38,318 nucleotides of DNA from Leptospira jelokensis. GTDB taxonomy: Bacteria; Spirochaetota; Leptospiria; Leptospirales; Leptospiraceae. The notes beneath the pieces are model-generated. The model was not told where the DNA came from and ran no database searches. It saw nothing but the letters and a program-made list of their open reading frames with translations. The position numbers were made by a program, and so were the translations under genes. Positions 1 through 6,937 of the stretch are shown one piece after another; within the stretch, counting starts at the first letter, position 1; each line of letters starts with the position of its first letter. The DNA lies in NCBI RefSeq assembly GCF_004769635.1, contig NZ_RQGH01000029.1:1-38318 (forward strand). Direction: 5' to 3'.

Positions 1-462
1 CATGCAGGGAATGCCTTTAATGTTATTCCGGAGACTGCCGTTTTACATGGAACAGTGAGAACGTATTCCAAATCAGTTTATGAAATGGTCCCTAAAAAAA
101 TGAAACAATTGGTGGAACAAATCGGATTAGGATTTGGAGCAAACATTGATTTGGAATACAAACGAATCGATAAACCAACCATCAACGACAAAGAAATGGC
201 GGATGTCGTGAGAAAGGCGGCAAAAACCGTTCTTGGTGAGGATTGCCTTACGGAAGAAAATACAAGGACCATGGGGGGCGAAGATTTTTCTGCGTTTTTA
301 ATGGAGAGACCAGGTTGTTATTTTTTTATCGGCTCCCGAAATGAAGAGAAAGGATTTGTCCACCCGCACCACAGTTCCTTTTTTGATTTTGACGAAGATT
401 CCCTTCCCATTGGACTTTCTGTGATGAAAGAAGTGGTCCATACCTACCTTTCCGAATTTTAA
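1..462 (+). CDS. M20-family amidohydrolase, C-terminal part (5' end outside window)
   Basis: The frame is open from base 1 and ends at TAA 460-462, giving 153 codons. The internal GTG at 55 is not the start, because the residues before it ([17 protein letters not shown], base 13 onward) are the typical M20D stretch after the lid domain. The family hydrolyses N-acyl or N-carbamoyl amino acids or peptides at a two-metal centre in the cytoplasm. Visible family marks are MGGEDF (codons near 270-287), which carries the conserved metal-ligand acid, and the [13 protein letters not shown] segment near the C-terminus, which carries the late metal-ligand His. The substrate cannot be told from this fragment. 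It runs in the same direction as the crotonase gene 68 bp downstream, but that gene seems to have its own promoter. No hairpin terminator is visible between them. Confidence 0.85.
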   Translation, partial: HAGNAFNVIPETAVLHGTVRTYSKSVYEMVPKKMKQLVEQIGLGFGANIDLEYKRIDKPTINDKEMADVVRKAAKTVLGEDCLTEENTRTMGGEDFSAFLMERPGCYFFIGSRNEEKGFVHPHHSSFFDFDEDSLPIGLSVMKEVVHTYLSEF

Positions 463-474
463 AAAAAAATTTTC

Positions 475-502
475 TTGCCTAGATTGAGTGTTGTTTTATT
501 AG
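475..502 (+). promoter_or_regulatory. Possible sigma70-type promoter of the crotonase gene
   Basis: TTGCCT at 475-480 and TATTAG at 497-502 are separated by 16 bases. They place the transcription start inside the palindrome at 502-515 and about 20 bases before the ATG at 531. Both boxes are imperfect, so this is a weak call supported mainly by its position. Confidence 0.35.
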
Positions 503-515
503 TTAGATATCTAAC
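502..515. promoter_or_regulatory. Perfect 14-bp palindrome, candidate MarR-type operator
   Basis: GTTAGATATCTAAC reads the same on both strands and lies over the predicted start of transcription of the crotonase gene, just ahead of its GAGGGAAG ribosome binding site. AT-rich palindromes of this size are typical operators of MarR and TetR dimers. A MarR-family gene lies at the far end of the crotonase gene in convergent orientation, which makes it the obvious candidate binder. The pairing is inference. Confidence 0.5.
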
Positions 516-530
516 CAAATTGAGGGAAGT

Positions 531-1289
531 ATGATCAGTTTCGAACTAAATGATGGAGTTGGAGTCATCCAAATTGCCATCAATGATAAAAACAGTTTCT
601 CCAATGAATCGTTTTTGGCCCTAAAAAATGCAATCCAATCTGCAAAAGTATCCAATGCAAAAGTTGTTGTGGTGAGAAGTTCCAGCAATGGTTCTTTTTC
701 CCTTGGGCTTGATCTGACAACAGTCAGTACGATGGATATGAATCAAGATTTGGCAGCGTTTTTAGAGTTATTTTACCACAATTTAACGGAACTTTACCAA
801 CTCCCTATGCCTACGATTGCTGAAATTTCTGGCCATGCACTTGGGTATGGGGCAATGCTTGCACTTGTTTGTGACTACCGTTATGCGACTTCTGATATTC
901 GATTTGGTTTACCAGAGGTCAAAATAGGAATCCAAGTGCCATCCTTTGTGTATGCCCTTATGGGTGAAGCAGTTGGTTATGATGTTGCCAAAAGGCATGT
1001 TTTACTTGGTGATGCTTTTAAAGCGAAAGAGATGCCAAACCTATTTGAAGAAATATCGGAAACGGAAGAGGACTTAAAGAAAAAGTCCAAATCGTTGCAA
1101 ACAAAGTTGAAAAAAAATTCTAACTCTGCCATGAAAGATACAAAAAAAGGAATTTTACAAGTTCATAAACCACTCTTAGACCTTGTAAAGGATGACATCA
1201 AAAACACCATCACAAGCATCCAATCTCCAGATGCAAAAGAAGGCATCACCGCTTCCGTTGAAGTGAGAAGGCCAGTGTTTACATCATAA
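531..1289 (+). CDS. Enoyl-CoA hydratase/isomerase (crotonase) family protein
   Basis: This 252-residue protein has the length and layout of a single-domain crotonase, an enzyme acting on acyl-CoA thioesters in the cytoplasm, usually in fatty-acid beta-oxidation. Family marks are the oxyanion-hole region SFSLGLDL (55-62), the ISGHALGYGAML helix start (99-110) and FGLPEVKIG (125-133). Glu129 in the PEV motif matches the catalytic Glu164 of rat enoyl-CoA hydratase. The position of the other catalytic acid (Glu144) is Met109. Retaining one Glu is typical of delta3,delta2-enoyl-CoA isomerases rather than hydratases, so isomerase activity is plausible. The ATG at 531 follows GAGGGAAG closely. A palindromic operator candidate sits in its promoter, and the convergent MarR gene begins 4 bp beyond its stop. 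Confidence 0.85.
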   Translation: MISFELNDGVGVIQIAINDKNSFSNESFLALKNAIQSAKVSNAKVVVVRSSSNGSFSLGLDLTTVSTMDMNQDLAAFLELFYHNLTELYQLPMPTIAEISGHALGYGAMLALVCDYRYATSDIRFGLPEVKIGIQVPSFVYALMGEAVGYDVAKRHVLLGDAFKAKEMPNLFEEISETEEDLKKKSKSLQTKLKKNSNSAMKDTKKGILQVHKPLLDLVKDDIKNTITSIQSPDAKEGITASVEVRRPVFTS

Positions 1290-1293
1290 ACGT

Positions 1294-1755
1294 TCAAACG
1301 AAACTTTTACGGTTTCGGATGTGTTTGTAAATTTCATCGAGGATAGGATACAAAATATCCTCGTTTTCTTTTGAGATCCCCCAGGTTTGTAAAGAAAGCA
1401 GTTTTGCCGAAATGGTAACTATTTTTTTACGAATCTTTTTTCCTTCTTTGGATAAAAGGATTGCCCACTCCCTTCCATCACTCGGAGAAGGATTCCTATC
1501 GACAAGTCCCTCCTTTACCAATCGATTCACAAGTACCGTACAAGTTGGTTTTGTTTTTTCTATGGTTTTTGCGATTTGGGTCATGTTGATTGGCTTTGAA
1601 GTTCGAATTAAAAATGTTAAAATTTCAAAGTGGGAGGTTGTGAGACCTGGGTATCCGAGTTTTTCCATTTCATCTCGAACGATGTCAGCAATTTCAGAAC
1701 TGATCCGATCAAAATACCGAACCGACCGAAACCTTCTAGGGAGTTCTCTTGCCAT
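1294..1755 (-). CDS. MarR-family transcriptional regulator
   Basis: This 153-residue protein has the standard MarR layout: an N-terminal dimerisation helix, a winged helix-turn-helix at about 40-105, and a C-terminal dimerisation helix. The recognition part is PINMTQIAKTIEKTKPTCTV followed by LVNRLVKEGLVDRNPSPSDGR, the typical DRR-wing signature (here SDGRE). Such dimers bind palindromic DNA and usually release it on binding a small ligand. It lies 18 bp downstream of the M24 peptidase gene, at the end of a minus-strand run, and faces the crotonase gene whose promoter holds a perfect palindrome. A role as repressor of that gene is inferred from this arrangement. The ligand is unknown. Confidence 0.9.
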   Translation of the reverse strand: MARELPRRFRSVRYFDRISSEIADIVRDEMEKLGYPGLTTSHFEILTFLIRTSKPINMTQIAKTIEKTKPTCTVLVNRLVKEGLVDRNPSPSDGREWAILLSKEGKKIRKKIVTISAKLLSLQTWGISKENEDILYPILDEIYKHIRNRKSFV

Positions 1756-1760
1756 AAACT

Positions 1761-1770
1761 TAAACGTTTA
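1761..1770. promoter_or_regulatory. 10-bp palindrome just upstream of the marR start
   Basis: TAAACGTTTA lies 5 bases before the MarR start codon, in the 18-bp gap after the peptidase gene. It might be an autoregulatory site, but it does not share the core of the crotonase-promoter palindrome, and a 10-bp AT-rich palindrome can occur by chance. Confidence 0.2.
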
Positions 1771-1773
1771 GCC

Positions 1774-3096
1774 CTATGCCTTTAATGCTTCAATATCTGA
1801 AATTTCTTTGGGTATGGATTCTGTTAAATTGATTGGGTTTTTCCCATGGATGAGGATGTCATCTTCAATGCGGATTCCAATGCCTCGGAATTCATTCGGA
1901 ATGGAATCATCCGTAGGATCAAAATAGAGACCTGGTTCCACTGTCACCACTTGGCCATCCTTAAGTGGCCTTGACTTTCCTTCCAAATAGTACCTGCCTA
2001 CATCATGAACGTCCATCCCTAGGTAATGGCCTGTCCGATGCATATAATACCTTTTATAGGTTTCCTTTTCTAAAATTTCGTCAAGATTTCCTTTTAAAAA
2101 GCCCATTTCTCTTAAACAATCAGCAAGGAAACGCACCGTTTTTTCATGTACTTCGTTAAAAGGAATACCTGCAACCGAATGGCGGATTGCATTTTTTTGC
2201 GCATACAACACCACCTCATAAACTGTTTTTTGTGCTTCCGTGAAACGTTTGCCTACAGGAAATACACGTGTGACATCCGCAGTATAATAGTTCCACTCTG
2301 CTCCTGAATCCACAAGCACTAGGTCACCATCTAACAGTTGGTCGTCGTTATTTACATAATGTAGAATACAAGCATTTTTGCCTGATGCAACGATATGCCC
2401 ATAACCTCCACCGATGGAACCATATTTCAAATACTCTTGTTCAAGCAAAGCTTCCAATTCATATTCGTACATCCCTGGTTTACTTTCGCGCATGATCCGC
2501 ATGTGCCCAAACTTTGTGATTTCAGAAGCATTCTTTAGAATTTGAATTTCATCCTTTGATTTTATTAACCTTTCTTCATGTAAAAAGTAAGGGTATTCGA
2601 TGCGGTGTGGTCCAAACTTACCTTCCCTTGCCCTTTCCGAAAGTGTTTTGCATTCGGTGAGTAGTTCACGGTCTCTGTCCGGATTTTCACCAAAAAAATA
2701 ATATAAAGTATGATTCCCAAGTAAAATTACTGATTTTTGTTTGTCCCACTCAGTTAAATCATAACTAAAATCTAAACCTAACATAGATTTGATTTTCTCT
2801 TTTCCTAATCGAATGCCAGTCCAAATTTCTTTTTCTTTGTCTTTTGGTAAACAAAACATCCCTGCCGTATCGGATGTAAGGATCAATATCGAATCTTCTT
2901 CTGTAATCCCTGTTAGGTAATAAAAATCAGAATTTTGCCTAAACTTATATTCTACATCTCGGTTGCGGATCTTATGACTGGCAGCAAATAAAATTAGGAT
3001 TTCACCCTTACTTAGTTTTTTTTGGATTTTTTGAATCCGTTTTCGAAAGGTTCCAGCATCATACTCTTTTGTTTTTAACGAAGGTTGTTTCATCAT
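1774..3096 (-). CDS. M24B aminopeptidase P (Xaa-Pro aminopeptidase)
   Basis: This 440-residue cytosolic metallopeptidase removes an N-terminal residue ahead of proline. The first 150 residues form the aminopeptidase P N-terminal domain (FRQNSDFYYLTGI at 52-64) and the rest is the pita-bread catalytic domain. All five dimetal ligands are visible: Asp263 (VDSGAEW), Asp274 (TADVTRVF), His357 (HRTGHYLGM), Glu387 (TVEPGLYF) and Glu411 (RIEDDI). The length matches bacterial PepP. The ATG overlaps the TGA of the upstream glycosyltransferase gene by 4 nt (ATGA), so translation is probably coupled. A second Met follows immediately, but the first makes the overlap. Confidence 0.93.
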   Translation of the reverse strand: MMKQPSLKTKEYDAGTFRKRIQKIQKKLSKGEILILFAASHKIRNRDVEYKFRQNSDFYYLTGITEEDSILILTSDTAGMFCLPKDKEKEIWTGIRLGKEKIKSMLGLDFSYDLTEWDKQKSVILLGNHTLYYFFGENPDRDRELLTECKTLSERAREGKFGPHRIEYPYFLHEERLIKSKDEIQILKNASEITKFGHMRIMRESKPGMYEYELEALLEQEYLKYGSIGGGYGHIVASGKNACILHYVNNDDQLLDGDLVLVDSGAEWNYYTADVTRVFPVGKRFTEAQKTVYEVVLYAQKNAIRHSVAGIPFNEVHEKTVRFLADCLREMGFLKGNLDEILEKETYKRYYMHRTGHYLGMDVHDVGRYYLEGKSRPLKDGQVVTVEPGLYFDPTDDSIPNEFRGIGIRIEDDILIHGKNPINLTESIPKEISDIEALKA

Positions 3097-4151
3097 TTCA
3101 TGACATCCTCAAGTGCTTCAAAAATTCGAACTGGATTTTGATCCAACATACAACGAAAATGCCCCTCTGGGCAAACCCTTCCCCCGTGGATCCCGCAAGG
3201 GCGGCAACCTAGCCCATTCACTTCTAAAATCCGATGCCTTTCAGATAAACTTCCATAACCGAATGCAGGGATAGTGGCGCCATACACCATAACGGTAGGT
3301 GTATTGAATGCAGATGCAAAGTGGATGGGACTTGAGTCATTGGAGATAATGGCTTTTGCATTTTGGATCCATACCATCAGCTCTTTTAAACTGGTTTGTC
3401 CCACGAGAGATAACAATCGTTCCCTTTCTTTTAGTTCGAGTGGTTCTGTTTTCATGAGCCGAAAGATATGGTTTTGGATGGAAGTGTCAGCCTTACTTCC
3501 GATGAGAATTACCGTTTCTTCACGTTTTCGCAAAATTTGTGTGATGACACTCACAAACTTTTCTTCTGGCATTCGTTTGGTTTCCCATAAGGAAGAAGGA
3601 GCAATCAAAATGTAACCGGATTCATTTTTTAATAGTTTTGATTTTTTTGATTCGAAACTAGTTTCTTCTTCGTTCGTTGGAAATAGATAAGGCCTTCTTT
3701 CGCGACCCATGGGGAAATCATAGGGTTCAAAGAGTAAGGCAAATAATTTTTCGACTTCATGTGGGCCTAGTTTTGGCCTTGGTACTAATTTTGTATGTAG
3801 GAACGAAAAACCAGATTCCTTGTAACCAATGCGAATTTTTGCCCGAGTGAAAAAAGAAATGAGGCTTGTCCTATAAGAAAAATGAGGAGAATATACCTTA
3901 TCAAATTTTTCCATTCTCAATTTTTGAATGAATTGGAAAAAAGCAAAAGGATTCTTTTTGATTTTCTTTTTATCCAAACACCAAATCTTTGTTATATCAG
4001 GATTATTGTCCAAGACAGATTCAGTTCCCAGGTTCACAACCACATGGATTTCACTTTCTTTGTGTTCCATTTTGACGGCATGAAAAAAGGAAGTGGATAA
4101 AACCAAATCCCCAAGGAACGCAGTTTGGATGATGAGTATTTTTTCTGGCAT
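3093..4151 (-). CDS. Glycosyltransferase family 9 (heptosyltransferase-like)
   Basis: This 352-residue protein is GT9-type, the family that adds ADP-heptose or related sugars to the LPS core at the inner face of the cytoplasmic membrane. The N-terminal domain starts with an ILIIQTAFLGDLVLSTS segment, carrying the family's GD loop at 14-15. The C-terminal nucleotide-sugar half has IAPSSLWETKRMP and NDSSPIHFASAFNTPTV. A Cys-rich C-terminal segment (CxPCG...CP.GHF.CM, about 317-336) resembles that of heptosyltransferase II (WaaF). The exact sugar in a Leptospira-type LPS cannot be assigned. Its ATG overlaps the thiolase stop by one base (TGATG) and its own stop overlaps the peptidase start, so all three are probably co-translated. 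Confidence 0.88.
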   Translation of the reverse strand: MPEKILIIQTAFLGDLVLSTSFFHAVKMEHKESEIHVVVNLGTESVLDNNPDITKIWCLDKKKIKKNPFAFFQFIQKLRMEKFDKVYSPHFSYRTSLISFFTRAKIRIGYKESGFSFLHTKLVPRPKLGPHEVEKLFALLFEPYDFPMGRERRPYLFPTNEEETSFESKKSKLLKNESGYILIAPSSLWETKRMPEEKFVSVITQILRKREETVILIGSKADTSIQNHIFRLMKTEPLELKERERLLSLVGQTSLKELMVWIQNAKAIISNDSSPIHFASAFNTPTVMVYGATIPAFGYGSLSERHRILEVNGLGCRPCGIHGGRVCPEGHFRCMLDQNPVRIFEALEDVMK

Positions 4152-5251
4152 CAGACTCTTTCTAGTATCGAAACAAAGTTGTTTGTAGCTAGTCCACCTA
4201 TACTTTGTGCTATTGCCAATCGCTTTTCAGGCCATTCAGAAAAGAAGCGACAAAGTTCCACTATTTGAGCAAGTCCTGAGGCTCCGACAGGATGGCCCCT
4301 CGATTTTAGGCCACCTGAGGCATTGATTGGCAGTTTCCCTTTGGGATGGGTAAGACCAGCTTTCACCTGGAAAAGTGCCTCCCCTCGTTTGAAAAAACCA
4401 GCATCTTCGGCTCCTACGAGCTCAAACGGTGTGAATGCATCATGTAATTCCGCAAAATGGATGTCATTTGGTCCAACACCTGCCTCTTCATAGGCTTTTG
4501 CAAACGCAATTCGATTCGCTAAAAAACTTGGCTCTGCTGACACTAAGAATGGAGAAAGTCCCGATCCCATCCCACGAACAGCCACTGTACTTGGATCCTT
4601 GGAAAGGATCAGGGCACAAGAACCATCCGAAAGCGGAGAAATGTCATAGAGACCGAGTGGACTTGCAATTTTTGGTTGGGTTTTGTATTCTTCCCAAGTT
4701 AGATTTTTTTTAATATGTGCCTTGGGGTTTTTTAATCCATTGTCATGGAGTTTTTTAGCAATGGCAAATAAGTCTTCTTCTTTGTAACCATAATCATAGA
4801 GATACCGATTTGTGATCATAGCACCCCCTTGGGCCATCGACATTCCTAATTTTCGTTGTGAATCGGAAAGGACAGAACCTAACAATAAATTGCTTTCTTC
4901 TCGGTTCAATTGAGACATGAGTTCAGTCGCAATCACAAGGCCATGATCATACCTTCCACTGAGAATCAAATTCACTCCCAATTGAAAAGCAGATGCACCT
5001 GAGGAAGAAGCTGTTTCCATACGAATGGAGTACACATCTTTTAATCCTAATTTGGCTGCGATCTTTGCAGAAAGGTGGTATTCCTTTGTGTATGAATCGG
5101 GAGAAAAACTTGCATAGATAATGAATTGAATTTTGTGAGATTGAAACTCATGTACAGATTGTTTTGCGGTGGCATAAGACAAATCGAGTTGGGAACCTTT
5201 GTGTTTACCAAATACACTCATGGAAGTATTGTGAATGTAAACTTTCTTCAT
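4151..5251 (-). CDS. Thiolase-family protein with Ser at the nucleophile position
   Basis: This 366-residue protein has the SCP2/archaeal-type thiolase layout. It keeps HDAFTPFE (His270) and NASGGLKSRGHPVGASG (Asn310, His320), which form the active-site and oxyanion elements. The loop that normally carries the acyl-accepting Cys reads METASSSGAS, placing Ser82 where family members have Cys. The C-terminal Cys motif of classical thiolases is also absent (IGGLATNN), as in the archaeal group. It could be a thiolase-like partner in a complex, a decarboxylase-like variant or an inactive scaffold. It is the first gene of a compact minus-strand run and is divergent from bacterioferritin, with 79 bp between the two start codons. 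Confidence 0.8.
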   Translation of the reverse strand: MKKVYIHNTSMSVFGKHKGSQLDLSYATAKQSVHEFQSHKIQFIIYASFSPDSYTKEYHLSAKIAAKLGLKDVYSIRMETASSSGASAFQLGVNLILSGRYDHGLVIATELMSQLNREESNLLLGSVLSDSQRKLGMSMAQGGAMITNRYLYDYGYKEEDLFAIAKKLHDNGLKNPKAHIKKNLTWEEYKTQPKIASPLGLYDISPLSDGSCALILSKDPSTVAVRGMGSGLSPFLVSAEPSFLANRIAFAKAYEEAGVGPNDIHFAELHDAFTPFELVGAEDAGFFKRGEALFQVKAGLTHPKGKLPINASGGLKSRGHPVGASGLAQIVELCRFFSEWPEKRLAIAQSIGGLATNNFVSILERV

Positions 5252-5268
5252 TCGAATATAGTTTCCGC

Positions 5269-5297
5269 TTGCCTATTCTATGAAAACCAATTATCTT
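5269..5297 (+). promoter_or_regulatory. Candidate sigma70 promoter of the bfr operon
   Basis: TTGCCT (5269-5274) and TATCTT (5292-5297) are separated by 17 bases, in the divergent gap before bfr. The predicted start is near 5304, leaving a leader of roughly 25 bases. I see no Fur-type inverted repeat over it. Confidence 0.45.
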
Positions 5298-5330
5298 TCC
5301 ATTTGAACCGAGATTTTGAAGGGTACCCAT

Positions 5331-5807
5331 ATGAAGGGAAAAAAAGAAGTAATCGACATCCTAGCGGAAGTTCTCTCCGCAGAACTCACAGCCATCAATC
5401 AGTATTTCATTCATGCCAAACTCTGTAAAAATTGGGGATATTTGGAACTTGCTGACTATCTCAGAAAAGAGTCCATCGAAGAGATGAAACATGCAGATGA
5501 AATTATGGAACGTATCTTGTACTTTGATGGAATCCCTGATTTACAAAAGTATATGAAAATCAATGTAGGCCAAACAGTTCCTGAAATGTTCCAACACGAT
5601 TTACAATTAGAATACAATGCTGTTGACCGATTGAACCGTGGTATCGATATCTGTGTGGCATCAAAAGACAATGGTACCCGCGAATTATTGGAAAAAATCC
5701 TTGTTTCAGAAGAAGAACACATTGATTGGATTGAAACACAACAGTCTCTCATCGAGTCCATCGGTTTACAAAACTACTTGGCTCAAAAAATAGGAGATTC
5801 GGAATAA
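5331..5807 (+). CDS. bfr: Bacterioferritin
   Basis: This 158-residue protein stores iron by oxidising Fe2+ at dinuclear ferroxidase sites and mineralising it inside a 24-subunit shell. With the ATG at 5331, every key residue falls at the E. coli Bfr number: ferroxidase ligands Glu18, Glu51, His54, Glu94, Glu127 and His130, and the haem-ligand Met52. This fixes the start, as does GAAGGG at 5318-5323, 7 bases upstream. An in-frame TTG at 5316 would add five residues and is rejected. It opens a four-gene run of 4-nt overlaps. Its TAA (5805-5807) overlaps the probable AUA start of the next gene. Confidence 0.97.
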   Translation: MKGKKEVIDILAEVLSAELTAINQYFIHAKLCKNWGYLELADYLRKESIEEMKHADEIMERILYFDGIPDLQKYMKINVGQTVPEMFQHDLQLEYNAVDRLNRGIDICVASKDNGTRELLEKILVSEEEHIDWIETQQSLIESIGLQNYLAQKIGDSE

Positions 5808-6937
5808 AACCTACTCACCCCACCTATCATGCCATATGCGGAGAAGGACTTTCTCCGCTTTTGGAAAAAGAGATCGAATCCTTCCATTTAAAAATTCACA
5901 ACACAAACCGTGGTGGTGTTTTTTTCTCAGGGAAAAAAGAGGATGTGATCCAATTCGCCATCCAAACAAAATTTGCGTCCCGTGTGAACTTACAACTCCT
6001 ACATGACAATGCTCTCAATTATGATGAGTTTTATACAAAAGCTACAGACCTACCTTGGGAAAAGTACATTGGTCCTAATGTGAGTTTTCGCATTGATGCA
6101 GAAACAAAAGACAAACTAAAAAATTCTGAATTTACCATGCATCGGATGAAGGATGCCATCTTAGATCGATTGCGAAGTAAAAAAGTCCCTTTGCCTGAAA
6201 TTGAAAAAAGAATGGCTGACATCACAATCGTTGTAAGGTCTCATACGGATCGTTTTAGCATTGAATTATCATTATCTGGTGATGCGGTAGGAAGGCGAGG
6301 TTACAGACTCCATGCTGGGAATGCTCCTGTACGGGAACCAATAGCGCAAGCTATGCTTGAGATGTCTGATTGGAAGGAAGGGGAAACACTTGTGGATCCA
6401 ATGTGCGGATCAGGTACTGTCCTCATTGAGGCAGCTCTCAGGGAACGTTTGTTTGGTGAAATCAATCGATTCCTTTTTGCAGAATCACCAGTTTTCCAAA
6501 CCTTATTTCCTACCTATGTTTTTTCTGAACGTAAAAAAGAAAATCTAACACCACCACATTTGTTTGGTTTTGATATTGATCCTGAGGCAATTCGTATCGC
6601 CAAAGAAAATGCATACGAAGCAGGTGTGGAAGATTTTATTAAGTTTGAAGTTGGAAATTGTTTGGAACTTAAAAATACATTTGGTTCCAAAGGCCATCTA
6701 GTGACAAACCCTCCTTATGGAGATCGGATTGGTAAACCCATGGACGATTTACGGGAAATGTACTTTCAATTTGGGAAGGTTTTAAAAAACGAATTTGGTG
6801 GCTGGAAATTCACTGTGTTATGTGCAGATTTTTCTTTACTGGGAAAATTTGGTTTAAAAGAAAATAAACACATAAGCTTAAAACACGCAAACCTCAAAGC
6901 AAAAATAGTGGACTACGAACTTAGAGCGGGTAAATGA
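5804..6937 (+). CDS. THUMP-type class I SAM RNA methyltransferase (RlmL-N/Trm14-like), probable AUA start
   Basis: The protein has an N-terminal ferredoxin-like/THUMP part (about 1-165) and a C-terminal Rossmann methyltransferase with motif I (VDPMCGSGTVLIEA) and motif IV NPPY (codons 6707-6718). NPPY is typical of base N-methylation, and homologues make m2G in 23S rRNA or tRNA. The first ATG/GTG/TTG in frame is TTG 5861, but the codons before it (YHAICGEGLSPLLEKEI) match the family N-terminus, so the true start lies upstream. The only good candidate is ATA 5804-5806. It has TAGGAGA at 5791-5797 seven bases before it and makes an ATAA overlap with the bfr stop, equivalent to the ATGA and GTGA overlaps of the next two genes. 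This gives 377 residues. Confidence 0.85.
   Translation: MKPTHPTYHAICGEGLSPLLEKEIESFHLKIHNTNRGGVFFSGKKEDVIQFAIQTKFASRVNLQLLHDNALNYDEFYTKATDLPWEKYIGPNVSFRIDAETKDKLKNSEFTMHRMKDAILDRLRSKKVPLPEIEKRMADITIVVRSHTDRFSIELSLSGDAVGRRGYRLHAGNAPVREPIAQAMLEMSDWKEGETLVDPMCGSGTVLIEAALRERLFGEINRFLFAESPVFQTLFPTYVFSERKKENLTPPHLFGFDIDPEAIRIAKENAYEAGVEDFIKFEVGNCLELKNTFGSKGHLVTNPPYGDRIGKPMDDLREMYFQFGKVLKNEFGGWKFTVLCADFSLLGKFGLKENKHISLKHANLKAKIVDYELRAGK

Noticed and set aside
5252..5330. Fur box in front of bacterioferritin
   Set aside because: No GATAATGAT-type inverted repeat was found in the divergent gap.
5861..5863. TTG as the start of the THUMP methyltransferase
   Set aside because: It would cut off residues that match the family N-terminus, and no ribosome binding site stands before it.
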